From NCBI GenBank assembly GCA_946481025.1, contig CAMLNA010000003.1, forward strand, positions 49,453-113,452: 64,000 nucleotides of DNA, in the 5' to 3' direction. Below, piece by piece: positions 16,316-25,782 of this stretch (position 1 is the first letter of the stretch; every line of letters begins with the position of its first letter). Below the pieces are notes generated by a model. The model worked only from the letters and a program-made list of their open reading frames with translations. It did not search any database and was not told the DNA's origin. This DNA is from an uncultured Rivibacter sp. Its GTDB lineage: Bacteria; Pseudomonadota; Gammaproteobacteria; Burkholderiales; Burkholderiaceae. Made by a program: the position numbers and the translations under genes.

Positions 16316-17251
16316 TCACCAGGCCGGCGCCAGCTCGGCAAAGCCCTGCGGCGCCTGGGCTTCGTCGTCGAAGGTGACGAACTCATGGGCCGAGGCATCG
16401 GCCAGCAGCGCACGCAGCAGCTTGTTGTTGAGGGCATGGCCGCCCTTGTAGGAGGTGTAGGCGGCCAGCAGCGGCGTGCAGGTGAGGTAGAGATCACCGA
16501 TCGCGTCGAGGATCTTGTGCTTCACGAATTCGTCGTCGTAGCGCAGGCCGTCGCTGTTGAGCACGCGGTAGTCGTCGACCACGATGGCGTTGTCCATGCT
16601 GCCGCCCAGCGCCAGGCCGCGCGAGCGGGCCATCTCCACGTCTTTCGTGAAGCCGAAGGTGCGGGCGCGCGCGATGTCGCGCTTGTATTGCCCGGAGGCG
16701 AAGTCGAAGGTGACGTTCTGGCCGGTCTGGTCGACCGCCGGGTGGTCGAAGTCGATCTCGAAGCTGAGCTTGTAGCCGTGGTAGGGCTCCAGCCGCGCCC
16801 ACTTGAGCGAGCGGCCCTCGCCTTCGCGCACTTCCACGGCCTTGAGCACGCGCAGGAAACGCTTGGGCGCGTTCTGCAGCTCGATGCCCGCGCTTTGCAG
16901 CAGGAACACGAACGACGCGGCCGAGCCGTCGAGGATGGGCACTTCCTCGGCGTTGATGTCGATGTAGAGGTTGTCGATGCCGAGCCCGCAGCAGGCCGAC
17001 ATGAGGTGCTCGATGGTCTGCACCTTGGGGGCGCCCGGGTCGCCGCCCGGCGAGATGGTCGAGGCCATGCGGGTGTCGCACACAGCGCTGGGCGACACGG
17101 GGATGTCCACCGGCTGGGGAAGGTCGACCCTGCGGAAGACGATGCCGGCGTCGGCGGGCGCCGGGCGCAGCACGAGTTCCACCCGCTGGCCACTGTGGAC
17201 GCCCACGCCGACGGCGCGGGTCAGGGACTTGAGGGTGCGCTGCTGCAACAT
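16316..17251 (-). CDS. lpxC: UDP-3-O-acyl-N-acetylglucosamine deacetylase
   Basis: 311 residues, close to the E. coli enzyme (305). Catalyses the first committed step of lipid A synthesis, a Zn-dependent deacetylation in the cytoplasm. Zn ligands are seen as His82 in QTIEHLMSA and as His and Asp in [24 protein letters not shown] supplies the catalytic His. Start taken at the ATG at 17251 because MLQQRTLK matches the family N terminus; an in-frame ATG at 17260 adds three residues. It follows ftsZ after 244 bases that hold a long hairpin and a dispersed repeat. Confidence 0.97.
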   Translation of the reverse strand: MLQQRTLKSLTRAVGVGVHSGQRVELVLRPAPADAGIVFRRVDLPQPVDIPVSPSAVCDTRMASTISPGGDPGAPKVQTIEHLMSACCGLGIDNLYIDINAEEVPILDGSAASFVFLLQSAGIELQNAPKRFLRVLKAVEVREGEGRSLKWARLEPYHGYKLSFEIDFDHPAVDQTGQNVTFDFASGQYKRDIARARTFGFTKDVEMARSRGLALGGSMDNAIVVDDYRVLNSDGLRYDDEFVKHKILDAIGDLYLTCTPLLAAYTSYKGGHALNNKLLRALLADASAHEFVTFDDEAQAPQGFAELAPAW

Positions 17252-17301
17252 GGTCGCCATTCTAAGAAGGTGCGCTGGAGAGGTCGCCCCAGCAACGGAC
17301 C

Positions 17302-17335
17302 GGCCCCGCCGCTCTTTTCATGGAGCGGCGGGGCC
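17302..17335 (-). other. Long perfect hairpin between ftsZ and lpxC
   Basis: A 13-bp perfect stem (GGCCCCGCCGCTC with its complement) around an 8-base loop. No T-run follows on the minus strand, so it is not a standard intrinsic terminator. It lies 51 bases before the lpxC start and could shape transcript processing or stability between ftsZ and lpxC. Confidence 0.5.
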
Positions 17336-17359
17336 CGGCCGACGAAGGCAGGAACGGCC

Positions 17360-17437
17360 CCACCCCCTGCGTGCTTCGCGCGCCCCCTCTAGGGGGCGGC
17401 ACCAGCAGCCCGGCAAAGCCGGTTCCGCGGTGTCCAC
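17360..17437 (-). repeat. Dispersed GC-rich palindromic repeat, copy C
   Basis: Read on the minus strand this copy runs GGACACCGCGGAACCGG, CTTTGCCGGGC, then CCGCCCCCTAGAGGGGGCG and ends near GGGGGTGG, matching the copy at 61561-61642 except in the variable inner hairpin. It lies wholly in the ftsZ-lpxC gap. Confidence 0.72.
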
Positions 17438-17495
17438 GCGAGCAGGTGTGCGGCCTGCCCGACGCGCTCAGCGCCTAAGGGTGGGATCAGGACAA

Positions 17496-18695
17496 TCAAT
17501 CGGCTTGCTTGCGCAGGAATGCCGGGATCTCGATTTCGTCCATGCCGTTGCTCGCCAGCGCGTCGACCTTGGCCGCAGCCTGCGTGCGGCCGCTGCGCCA
17601 CACGCTGGGCACGTTCAGGCCACCGTAGTCGTGCTGCGCGGCCGGGCCGCTCACCGTGTTGGTCAGGACCGGGATGTTGTCGGTGCCCGTGCGCTGGGCG
17701 ACCGTGTTGTGCACCACGGTCATCGGCGCGGCGGCCCGCTTGGCAGGTGCCAGGCCGGTCGCGATCACGGTCACGCGCATCTGGTCGCCCAGGCTCTCGT
17801 CGTAGGCGGCGCCGAAGATCACGTGCGCATCTTCCGCGGCATAGCGGCGGATGGTGTTCATCGCGTTCTTGCTTTCGCTGAGCTTCAGGCTCGAGCGGCT
17901 GGCGGCAATGAGCACCAGCACGCCGCGCGCGCCGGAGAGGTCCACGCCTTCCAGCAGCGGGCAGGCCACGGCGCCTTCGGCGGCCTTGTGGGCGCGGTCC
18001 GGGCCGCTGGCGATGGCGGTGCCCATCATGGCCTTGCCGGGCTCGCTCATCACCGTCTTCACGTCTTCGAAGTCGACGTTGATCGACGCGTCGATGTGGA
18101 TGATGTCGGCGATGCCGCCCACGGCGTTCTTCAGCACGTCGTTGGCCTGCTTGAAGGCCTCGTCCTGCGACACGTCGTCGCCCAGCACTTCGAGCAGCTT
18201 CTCGTTGAGCACCACGATCAGCGAGTCGACGTTGGCCTCGAGTTCGGCCAGGCCCGTTTCGGCCTGCTTCATGCGGCGGCCGCCCTCGAAGTCGAAGGGC
18301 TTGGTCACCACGCCCACCGTCAGGATGCCCATCTCCTTGGCCACGCGGGCGATCACGGGGGCCGCACCGGTGCCGGTGCCGCCGCCCATGCCGGCGGTCA
18401 GGAAGATCATGTGGGCGCCGTTGATGGACGCACGGATGCGGTCCACCGCCTCTTCGGCCGCGGCCCGGCCGGCCTCGGGCTTGGAGCCCGCGCCCAGGCC
18501 GGTGGTGCCCAGCTGGATGAGGTTGTGGGCGGACGAGCGGTTCAGCGCCTGGGCGTCGGTGTTGGCGCAGATGAACTCCACGCCCTGCACGCCTTCGCTG
18601 ATCATGTGTTCGACGGCGTTGCCGCCGCCGCCGCCGACGCCGATCACCTTGATCTGCGTCCCGAGGTTGAACTCCTCGATCATTTCAATGGGCAT
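17496..18695 (-). CDS. ftsZ: Cell division protein FtsZ
   Basis: 399-residue tubulin homologue that assembles the Z ring with GTP. The GTP-binding motif GGGTGTG is at residues 104-110, with the glycine-rich start VIGVGGGGGNAVEHM at 18-31. The T7/catalytic loop includes NVDFEDVKTVM, and the C-terminal partner-binding peptide is EIEIPAFLRKQAD. A strong Shine-Dalgarno (AAGGAGG) precedes the ATG at 18695, so translation should be efficient. It is 86 bases downstream of ftsA. Length and motifs are normal. Confidence 0.99.
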   Translation of the reverse strand: MPIEMIEEFNLGTQIKVIGVGGGGGNAVEHMISEGVQGVEFICANTDAQALNRSSAHNLIQLGTTGLGAGSKPEAGRAAAEEAVDRIRASINGAHMIFLTAGMGGGTGTGAAPVIARVAKEMGILTVGVVTKPFDFEGGRRMKQAETGLAELEANVDSLIVVLNEKLLEVLGDDVSQDEAFKQANDVLKNAVGGIADIIHIDASINVDFEDVKTVMSEPGKAMMGTAIASGPDRAHKAAEGAVACPLLEGVDLSGARGVLVLIAASRSSLKLSESKNAMNTIRRYAAEDAHVIFGAAYDESLGDQMRVTVIATGLAPAKRAAAPMTVVHNTVAQRTGTDNIPVLTNTVSGPAAQHDYGGLNVPSVWRSGRTQAAAKVDALASNGMDEIEIPAFLRKQAD

Positions 18696-18781
18696 TTGAT
18701 ACCTCCTTCGTCGTCGTCAAGCAGTTGCCATTGCATAAAGGGAACATGTCGTCGTTCATCGCGGGCACGATCTGGCCGTGC

Positions 18782-20011
18782 TCAGAAATTGCCGATGAAC
18801 CAGTCTTTGACGCGGCCGAACAGGGTCTGCACGGACCCCGCCTGCTGCGCCGCCTTGATCCCGCGTGAACGCGCGATCCTTGCTTCTTCGAGCAAGCCCA
18901 TCACGGTGGCCGACCGGGGGTTGGCCACCATGTCAAACAGAGCGCCGGAGTACGTGGGAATGCCCTTGCGTACCGGCTTCAGGAAGATGTCTTCGCCCAG
19001 CTCCACCATGCCGGGCATCACCGCCGCGCCGCCGGTCAGCACGATGCCGCTGGAGAGCAGTTCCTCGTAGCCGCTCTCGCGGATCACCTGGTGCACCAGC
19101 GAGAAGATCTCCTCGACGCGCGGCTCGATCACGCCAGCCAGCGCCTGGCGGCTCAGCATGCGCGGCGCGCGGTCGCCCAGCCCGGGCACCTCGACCTGCT
19201 CGCCCGGGTCGGCCAGCAGCTGCTTGGCCACGCCGTAGTCGACCTTGATCTCCTCGGCGTCTTTCGTGGGCGTGCGCAGCGCCATGGCGATGTCGCTGGT
19301 GATGAGGTCGCCGGCGATGGGGATCACCGCGGTGTGGCGGATGGAGCCGTCGGTGAAGATCGCCACGTCGGTGGTGCCCGCGCCGATGTCGACGACCGCC
19401 ACGCCGAGGTGGCGCTCGTCTTCGGTCAGCACCGCCGCGCTCGAGGCGCTCGGGTTCAGCACGAGCTGCTCCACTTCGAGGCCGCAGCGGCGTACGCACT
19501 TCACGATGTTCTCGGCTGCACTTTGCGCGCCGGTCACGATGTGCACCTTGACCTCGAGGCGCCCGCCGCTCATGCCGATGGGCTCCTTCACCTCGTGCCC
19601 GTCGATCACGAATTCCTGCGGCTCGACCAGCAGCAGCCGCTGGTCGTTGGGGATGTTGATGGCCTTGGCCGTCTCGACCACGCGGGCCACGTCGGTGGGC
19701 GTGACCTCCTTGTCGCGCACGATCACCATGCCGGTGGAGTTCTGCCCGCGGATGTGGCTGCCGGTGATGCCGGTGTAGACGCGGCTGATCTTGCAGTCGG
19801 CCATCATCTCGGCCTCTTTCAGGGCCTGCTGGATGGACTGCACCGTGGCGTCGATGTTGACCACCACGCCGCGCTTCAGGCCGTGCGAGGAGGCCACGCC
19901 CAGGCCCGCCACGCGCAGCTCGCCGCCGGGCAGCACCTCGGCCACGACCGCCATCACCTTGGCGGTGCCGATGTCCAGGCCGACGACCAGATCCTTGTAT
20001 TCCTTGGCCAT
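18782..20011 (-). CDS. ftsA: Cell division protein FtsA
   Basis: 409-residue actin-like protein that ties FtsZ to the membrane and recruits later division proteins. It starts MAKEYKDLVVGLDIGTAK, containing the phosphate 1 loop; VVDIGAGTTDVAIF is phosphate 2; VLTGGAAVMPGM is the adenosine loop. The C-terminal amphipathic membrane helix is LFGRVKDWFIGNF. The gene lies between ftsQ and ftsZ, as in most proteobacteria. The upstream gap of 73 bases contains part of a dispersed repeat. Confidence 0.98.
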   Translation of the reverse strand: MAKEYKDLVVGLDIGTAKVMAVVAEVLPGGELRVAGLGVASSHGLKRGVVVNIDATVQSIQQALKEAEMMADCKISRVYTGITGSHIRGQNSTGMVIVRDKEVTPTDVARVVETAKAINIPNDQRLLLVEPQEFVIDGHEVKEPIGMSGGRLEVKVHIVTGAQSAAENIVKCVRRCGLEVEQLVLNPSASSAAVLTEDERHLGVAVVDIGAGTTDVAIFTDGSIRHTAVIPIAGDLITSDIAMALRTPTKDAEEIKVDYGVAKQLLADPGEQVEVPGLGDRAPRMLSRQALAGVIEPRVEEIFSLVHQVIRESGYEELLSSGIVLTGGAAVMPGMVELGEDIFLKPVRKGIPTYSGALFDMVANPRSATVMGLLEEARIARSRGIKAAQQAGSVQTLFGRVKDWFIGNF

Positions 20012-20056
20012 GGTGTTGTGTGTTCTCGTTTACTTCGTTTTCTTGGCTTGGCTTCG

Positions 20057-20122
20057 AGCCCCCAGACGCCTACGGCGCCGCCCCCTAGGGGGTCGGCCCC
20101 CTTGGGGCGGCCCGGCGGGAAC
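20057..20122 (-). repeat. Dispersed GC-rich palindromic repeat, copy D, overlapping the ftsQ 3' end
   Basis: On the minus strand it reads GCCGGGCCGCC, then GGGGGCCGACCCCCTAGG and GGGCGGCGCCGTAGGCG, the core of the element seen at 61561. The ftsQ stop codon TAG is inside its CCCCCTAGGGGG palindrome, and the last dozen FtsQ codons are encoded by it. This copy is more diverged than the other three. Confidence 0.65.
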
Positions 20123-20888
20123 CGAGATCCACCGTGGTGATGCCCTTCAGGCGCACCGCATAACCGGTGCCGTGTCGGAGGTCCGCGTATTCGAGCGGCC
20201 GCTGGTAGCGCGCGATCACCTGCGTCACCGTGTCGACGAAGACCTCGGTGCGCGCCAGCACTTCCTCGGCACTGCCGCGGCCCAGCTCGACGTCGGCGCC
20301 GGTGTCGAGCTCGACGCGCCAGGAGCCGCGTTCAGAGAGCTTCAGTTCCCTGAGCTGCGCCCCGTCGAGCCGCGCCATCACCGGCACGAGCCTGCGGTAC
20401 AGGTCGAGCATCAGCGCCGCGCTGCCCTCGGGACCCTGCAGCGTGGGCAGCGCGTCGTCTTCCACGTCGCCCAGGTTCACGTCGAACACCTCGCCGAAGG
20501 TGTTGACCAGCTGGTCGTCGCGGTCCTCGCGGTGCCAGTAGGCTGCGGCCCTGTGCTCTTCCAGGCGCACGGCCAGGCGGTTGGGCCACACGCGCCTGAC
20601 CAGCGCGCGCCGCACCCATGGCACCGCCTCGAAAGCCTGCTGGCTGCGGGCCAGGTCCATGGTGAAGAAGTTGCCGACCAGCCGGGGCGCCGCGTTCGAA
20701 CGGATCGTGGTCACGCTGTTGCGCGACACGTCGCCGTCGATCTGGATGCCGCGGATCGAGAACAGCGGCAGGCGCGCAAGCCACATCAGCACCAGCCCCG
20801 CAAACGCGAGCGCCGCCAGCACGAACAGGAAGCTCGCGCTGGCGTTCATCACGCGGATGTCGAAGGGTTGGGGCGCGGTGGCGTCCAT
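20085..20888 (-). CDS. ftsQ: Cell division protein FtsQ
   Basis: 267 residues from the ATG at 20888; a TTG at 20909, directly after the ddl stop, would add seven (AKKRKE). Bitopic divisome protein: one transmembrane helix near residues 19-38, then a POTRA domain starting at FSIRGIQIDGDV, then the FtsQ beta domain (VWPNRLAVRLEEHRAAAYW). It bridges FtsB/FtsL and early division proteins in the periplasm. The C-terminal tail SRRAAPRGPTP and the stop codon are encoded by a dispersed repeat, so the original end was probably altered. Confidence 0.95.
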   Translation of the reverse strand: MDATAPQPFDIRVMNASASFLFVLAALAFAGLVLMWLARLPLFSIRGIQIDGDVSRNSVTTIRSNAAPRLVGNFFTMDLARSQQAFEAVPWVRRALVRRVWPNRLAVRLEEHRAAAYWHREDRDDQLVNTFGEVFDVNLGDVEDDALPTLQGPEGSAALMLDLYRRLVPVMARLDGAQLRELKLSERGSWRVELDTGADVELGRGSAEEVLARTEVFVDTVTQVIARYQRPLEYADLRHGTGYAVRLKGITTVDLGSRRAAPRGPTP

Positions 20889-20909
20889 CTCTTTTCTTTT
20901 CTTTGCCAA

Positions 20910-21869
20910 TCAGCCGTCCAGGGCCGCATGGGCCAGCAGATGCAGGCACAGCCTCTCGTAGCTCATGCCGGTGCTGGCCGCCGACTTGGGCACCAGTGAA
21001 TGCGAGGTCATGCCCGGAGAGGTGTTCATCTCCAGCAGGAAGGGCTTGCGGTCGCTCCTGCGGATCATCAGGTCGGCCCGGCCCCAGCCGCGGCAGCCGA
21101 GCGCGCGGTAGGCCGCCACCACGATGCGCTGGATCTCGGCCTCCTCGGCCGCCGGCAGGCCGCTCGGGCACAGGTACTGGGTGACGTCGGTGAAGTACTT
21201 GTTCTGGTAGTCGTACTTGCCCTCGGGCGCCACGATGCGGATCACCGGCAGCGCACGTGCGTTCGCGCCTTCACCCAGCACCGGGCACGTGACCTCTTCT
21301 CCTTCGATGAATTCCTCGCACAGCACGTCGGGGTCGTACTTCACCGACAACGCCACGGCCTCCTGCATCTCGGAATAGCCGGCCACCTTGGTGATGCCGA
21401 TCGACGAGCCCTCGCGCGGCGGCTTCACGATGAGCGGCAGGCCCAGGTCGTCGGGCACGGTGCGCACCCGCTCGTGCGTCTGCTGGTCCGGCGACAACCA
21501 CACGTAGCGCGGCGTCGGCAGGCCTTCGGCGATCCAGACGCGCTTGGTCATCACCTTGTCCATTGCGATGGCCGAGGCCATGACGCCGGAACCGGTGTAC
21601 GGGAGGCCGAGCAGTTCGAGCGCGCCCTGCACCGTGCCGTCCTCGCCGTGCCGGCCATGCAGCGCGATGAAGCAGCGGGCAAAACCCTCTCGCTTCAGGT
21701 CGTCGAGCGGCCGCTCGGCGGGGTCGAAGGCATGGGCATCCACGCCCTGCGACTGCAGCGCGGCCAGCACGCCGCCGCCGGACATCAGCGAAATATCGCG
21801 CTCGGCGGAGGTGCCGCCCATCAGGACCGCCACCTTGCCCAAGGCCTTCACATCCACATTCGCATTCAT
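20910..21869 (-). CDS. ddl: D-alanine--D-alanine ligase
   Basis: 319-residue ATP-grasp enzyme making D-Ala-D-Ala for peptidoglycan. Visible motifs are [19 protein letters not shown] at the N terminus, [27 protein letters not shown] (ATP binding), GRADLMI and [16 protein letters not shown] (Mg and substrate). Length matches DdlB. It overlaps the murC stop by 4 bases at 21866-21869 and ends directly before the FtsQ alternative TTG start, as is common in dcw clusters. Confidence 0.98.
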   Translation of the reverse strand: MNANVDVKALGKVAVLMGGTSAERDISLMSGGGVLAALQSQGVDAHAFDPAERPLDDLKREGFARCFIALHGRHGEDGTVQGALELLGLPYTGSGVMASAIAMDKVMTKRVWIAEGLPTPRYVWLSPDQQTHERVRTVPDDLGLPLIVKPPREGSSIGITKVAGYSEMQEAVALSVKYDPDVLCEEFIEGEEVTCPVLGEGANARALPVIRIVAPEGKYDYQNKYFTDVTQYLCPSGLPAAEEAEIQRIVVAAYRALGCRGWGRADLMIRRSDRKPFLLEMNTSPGMTSHSLVPKSAASTGMSYERLCLHLLAHAALDG

Positions 21870-23287
21870 GTCGCGCCTCCTTTCAGACGCTCGACCACCT
21901 GGGCCGGTACGCCACCGATCGAGCCTGCGCCCATGGTGATGACCACGTCACCGGCACGCGCCTGCTCGACCACGGTCTGAGGCATGGCGGCGATGTCGTC
22001 CACGAACACCGGGTCCACCTTGCCGGCGACCCGCAGCGCACGCGCCAGCGCCCGCCCGTCGGCCGCCACGATGGGAGCCTCCCCCGCGGCGTACACCTCG
22101 CCCAGCAGCACCGCGTCGGCCGTGCCCATGACCTTCACGAAGTCCTCGAAACAGTCGCGCGTGCGGGTGTAGCGGTGCGGCTGGAAGGCCAGCACCAGCC
22201 GGCGCCCCGGGAAGGCACCGCGAGCCGCGGCGATCACCGCCGCCATCTCGACCGGGTGGTGGCCGTAGTCGTCGATCAGCGTGAACTCGCCGCCGCCCTG
22301 CGCTTCGGATGCCGGCAGCTCGCCATAACGCTGGAAGCGACGCCCGACGCCGCGGAACTCGGCCAGCGCCTTGACGATGGGCGCGTCGGCCAGCTCCAGC
22401 TCGGTGGCCACCGCGATGGTGGCCAGCGCGTTGCGCACGTTGTGCTCGCCCGGCAGGTTGAGCGTGACGTCGAGGTCGGGCATGCGCACGCCGTTGCGGC
22501 GCTGCGCGGTGAAGCGCATCTGCCCGCCCTCGAGTGCCTGCACGTTCACCGCGCGCACCTGTGCGTCTTCGCCGAAGCCGTAGGTCACGATGGGCCGCGA
22601 CACCAGCGGCATGATCGAGCGCACGCCGGGGTCGTCGGCACACAGGATGGCCGCGCCGTAGAACGGCATGCGGTGGATGAAATCGACGAACGCCGCCTTC
22701 AGCCGTGCGAAGTCGTGGCCGTAGGTGTCCATGTGGTCGGCGTCGATGTTCGTGACCACCGCCATCACCGGCAGCAGGTTCAGGAACGAAGCGTCGGACT
22801 CGTCGGCCTCGACCACGATGTAGTCGCCCGAGCCCAGGCGAGAGTTCGCGCCGGCCGCGTTGAGCCGCCCGCCGATCACGAAGGTCGGGTCCACCCCGGC
22901 CTCGCCCAGCACCGAGGCCACCAGCGAGGTGGTGGTGGTCTTGCCGTGCGTGCCGGCGATGGCGATGCCCTGCTTCAGCCGCATCAGCTCGGCCAGCATC
23001 ACTGCCCGCGGCACCACCGGCACGCGTGCAGAACGGGCGGCAATGACCTCGGGGTTGTCGCCTTTCACCGCCGTGGAGGTCACGATGGCGTCGGCGCCCT
23101 TGATGTGTTCGGCGTCATGGCCGACCGAGACCTTCATGCCCAGCGCGGCCAGCCGGCGCAGCGTGGCGCTGTCGGCCTGGTCGGAACCGGAGATGGTGTA
23201 GCCCAGGTTGAGCAGCACCTCGGCGATGCCCGACATGCCGGAGCCGCCGACGCCAACGAAATGAATGTGCTTGACTGCGTGTTTCAT
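21866..23287 (-). CDS. murC: UDP-N-acetylmuramate--L-alanine ligase
   Basis: 473 residues from the ATG at 23287 ([18 protein letters not shown]). Cytoplasmic Mur ligase adding L-Ala to UDP-MurNAc. The first domain has [14 protein letters not shown]; the ATP loop is [24 protein letters not shown] and [12 protein letters not shown] follow; the C-terminal domain has [10 protein letters not shown] and [10 protein letters not shown]. It overlaps murG by 4 bases upstream and ddl by 4 bases downstream, so translation is coupled along this stretch. Confidence 0.98.
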   Translation of the reverse strand: MKHAVKHIHFVGVGGSGMSGIAEVLLNLGYTISGSDQADSATLRRLAALGMKVSVGHDAEHIKGADAIVTSTAVKGDNPEVIAARSARVPVVPRAVMLAELMRLKQGIAIAGTHGKTTTTSLVASVLGEAGVDPTFVIGGRLNAAGANSRLGSGDYIVVEADESDASFLNLLPVMAVVTNIDADHMDTYGHDFARLKAAFVDFIHRMPFYGAAILCADDPGVRSIMPLVSRPIVTYGFGEDAQVRAVNVQALEGGQMRFTAQRRNGVRMPDLDVTLNLPGEHNVRNALATIAVATELELADAPIVKALAEFRGVGRRFQRYGELPASEAQGGGEFTLIDDYGHHPVEMAAVIAAARGAFPGRRLVLAFQPHRYTRTRDCFEDFVKVMGTADAVLLGEVYAAGEAPIVAADGRALARALRVAGKVDPVFVDDIAAMPQTVVEQARAGDVVITMGAGSIGGVPAQVVERLKGGAT

Positions 23288-24372
23288 GTCGGCTCCTTCA
23301 CGAGCCTGTCGAGTTCGTCGGCCACCCGCGACGCTGCGCGGGGCCTTGCCAGCGCCCGGGCCTTCTCGCCCATCGCCTGCAGTTGTGTACGTTCCAGCCC
23401 GCGCAGCGTGTCGGCCAGCTTCTGCGGCGAGAGCTCGGCCTGCGGCAGGTGCAGCGCGGCGCCGTGCTGCGCCATGAATTGCGCGTTGTCGCGCTGGTGC
23501 GAGGTGGTGCTCACGATGAGCGGCACCAACACCGACGGCACGCCGGCCGCGCACAGCTCGCTGACCGTCACCGCCCCGGCGCGGCAGACGATCACGTCGC
23601 ATTCCGCGAGGCGTCGGGCCATGTCGTCGATGAAGGCCACGACCTCCACGCCTTCGGTGATGCCGGCCTTCGCGTACGTCTCTTTCACCGCGTCGCGGTT
23701 GAGCTGGCCCGTCTGGTGCGTGACCAGCGGGCGTTCTTCAGGCGCCATCGACGCGAGTGCGGCAGGCACGGTTTCGTTGAGCACTCGCGCACCCAGGCTG
23801 CCGCCCACCACCAGCACGCGAAGCGGGCCGCTGCGACCGGCGAAGCGTTCGGCCGGTGACGGCAGCTCTTCGATTTCTTCGCGCACCGGGTTGCCGGTGA
23901 CGACGGCACGCTTGATCTTGGCCGCGGCCGCGCCGTCGAAGCCGAAGCCCACGCGGTCGGCCACCGGCAGCAACGCGCGGTTGCTCATGAGCAGCGATGC
24001 GTCGGCGTTCACCAGCATCAGCGGCTTGCCGAGCAGCGTGGCCATCACGCCGCCGGGAAAGCAGACGTAGCCGCCCATGCCCAGCACGACGGTGGTGGCG
24101 CGGGCGCGCAGGATCTTCAGGCACGACCAGAAGGCGGCCAGCATGCGGATGCCGCCGGTGAGCGTGTGCAGGAGGCCCTTGCCGCGCAGGCCGGAGAACG
24201 AGATGGTGTCCAGCGGGATGCCGCTGGCGGGAACCATGCGGTTTTCCATGCCTTGGGTGGTGCCGAGCCAGCTCACCGTCCAGCCGCGGCGTTGCATCTC
24301 CTGCGCGACGGCCAGGCCGGGGATGATGTGGCCGCCGGTGCCGGCGGCCATGATGACGAGGTGGCGGGTCAT
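23284..24372 (-). CDS. murG: UDP-N-acetylglucosamine--MurNAc-pentapeptide-lipid I transferase
   Basis: 362-residue GT28 enzyme that turns lipid I into lipid II on the inner face of the membrane. The N-terminal G-loops are visible as [16 protein letters not shown] and [13 protein letters not shown]; the C-terminal half has [13 protein letters not shown] and [19 protein letters not shown]. Start at the ATG at 24372, giving the family N terminus. About 106 bases separate it from ftsW, the largest gap inside the mur-fts stretch; nothing else is evident there. Confidence 0.98.
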   Translation of the reverse strand: MTRHLVIMAAGTGGHIIPGLAVAQEMQRRGWTVSWLGTTQGMENRMVPASGIPLDTISFSGLRGKGLLHTLTGGIRMLAAFWSCLKILRARATTVVLGMGGYVCFPGGVMATLLGKPLMLVNADASLLMSNRALLPVADRVGFGFDGAAAAKIKRAVVTGNPVREEIEELPSPAERFAGRSGPLRVLVVGGSLGARVLNETVPAALASMAPEERPLVTHQTGQLNRDAVKETYAKAGITEGVEVVAFIDDMARRLAECDVIVCRAGAVTVSELCAAGVPSVLVPLIVSTTSHQRDNAQFMAQHGAALHLPQAELSPQKLADTLRGLERTQLQAMGEKARALARPRAASRVADELDRLVKEPT

Positions 24373-24478
24373 TGGCTCGCTCCCCGTTGCGCATTCACTC
24401 GGCGCGAGACCGTGCCGGGAGTCCGTCCGGCGGGCTGCTTCGAGCAGCAAGACATCGGCACGGAGATGCAAGGAGTCA

Positions 24479-25780
24479 TCACGCCCTCCCCCCACGCATC
24501 AACTGCCGGTTTTCAATATCCACCCGAACCACGATGGCCAGCGCCACGCAGTTCCACAAGATGGCCGAGCCGCCATAACTCATCAACGGCAACGTCAACC
24601 CCTTGGTCGGCAGCACGCCCAGGTTCACCCCCATGTTGATGAACGCCTGCCCGCCCATCCAGATGCCGATGCCCTGGGCCACCAGCCCGGAGAACACCCG
24701 GTCCAGCGCGATGGCCTGGCGACCAATGTGGAAGATCCGCCGCGTCAACCAGAAGAACGCGACGATCACCGCCATCACGCCCACGAACCCCAGCTCCTCG
24801 CCGATCACCGCGAGCAGAAAGTCGGTATGCGCCTCCGGCAGGTAATGCAGCTTCTCGACGCTGGACCCCAGGCCCTGCCCGAACAGCTCGCCGCGGCCGA
24901 ACGCGATCAGCGAATGCGACAGCTGGTAGGCCTTGCCGAGGGTGTATTTCTCGTCCCAGGGGTTCAGGTAGGCAAAGATGCGCTCGCGCCGCCATTCGCT
25001 GAAGGTGATCATCAGCACGAAGGCGCCCACCAGCACCGCGGTGATGAGGAAGAACATGCGCCCGTTGACGCCGCCCAGGAACAGGATGCCCATCGCGATG
25101 GCGGCGATCACCATGAAGGCGCCCATGTCCGGCTCGGCCAGCAGCAGCAGGCCCACCACCGCCAGCGCGATCGCCATGGGCGCCACCGCACGGAAGAAGT
25201 TCTCCTTGATGTCCATCTTGCGGACCATGTAGTCGGCCGCATACAGCGCGATGGCGAGCTTGGCCAGCTCCGACGGCTGGAAGCTCATGAAGCCCAGCGG
25301 GATCCAGCGGCGCGCGCCGTTCACGCCCTTGCCGATGAAGGGCACGAGCACCAGCACGAGCAGCAGCAGCGAGACGACGAACAGCCACGGGGCCGACTTC
25401 TCCCAAACACGCATGGGCAGCTGCACCGCCACCAGCGCCGCCAGCAGCCCGACCACGATGAACAGCATCTGCCGCGTGAGGAAGTGCGTGGGCGCGTACC
25501 GCGCGAACTTCGGGTTGTCGGGCAGGGCGACCGAGGCGGAATAGACCATCACCATGCCCAGGGCCATCAACGCGACGGCCATCCACACCAGCGTCTGGTC
25601 GAAACCCGCGAGGCGGGCCGGCTGGCCCGAGGACACGCTGACCCAGTCGCGCACCGGCACATGGCCCGCGCCGGCGTCGCGATCGCGACCCGGCCACCAT
25701 GACGACGGCCGCAGCCGGCCGAACGCGGCAGCCACGCGCTCGCGCAGCGCCACGAGGCTGAAGGCGGGGGTGCGCGCCAT
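24479..25780 (-). CDS. ftsW: Peptidoglycan glycosyltransferase FtsW
   Basis: 433-residue SEDS-family polytopic protein that polymerises septal lipid II with FtsI. After a basic, poorly conserved 60-residue N terminus, about ten helices follow. Motifs include [32 protein letters not shown] (with the catalytic-region Asp), [18 protein letters not shown] and [14 protein letters not shown]. Start at the ATG at 25780, two bases from the murD stop. The long N-terminal extension before the first helix is typical of related bacteria. Confidence 0.97.
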   Translation of the reverse strand: MARTPAFSLVALRERVAAAFGRLRPSSWWPGRDRDAGAGHVPVRDWVSVSSGQPARLAGFDQTLVWMAVALMALGMVMVYSASVALPDNPKFARYAPTHFLTRQMLFIVVGLLAALVAVQLPMRVWEKSAPWLFVVSLLLLVLVLVPFIGKGVNGARRWIPLGFMSFQPSELAKLAIALYAADYMVRKMDIKENFFRAVAPMAIALAVVGLLLLAEPDMGAFMVIAAIAMGILFLGGVNGRMFFLITAVLVGAFVLMITFSEWRRERIFAYLNPWDEKYTLGKAYQLSHSLIAFGRGELFGQGLGSSVEKLHYLPEAHTDFLLAVIGEELGFVGVMAVIVAFFWLTRRIFHIGRQAIALDRVFSGLVAQGIGIWMGGQAFINMGVNLGVLPTKGLTLPLMSYGGSAILWNCVALAIVVRVDIENRQLMRGGRA

Positions 25781-25782
25781 CG

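Noticed and set aside
16089..16319. 76-codon minus-strand frame overlapping the 61-residue membrane gene
   Set aside because: Off-frame shadow; its translation is Arg/Ala-rich while the other frame has clean membrane helices.
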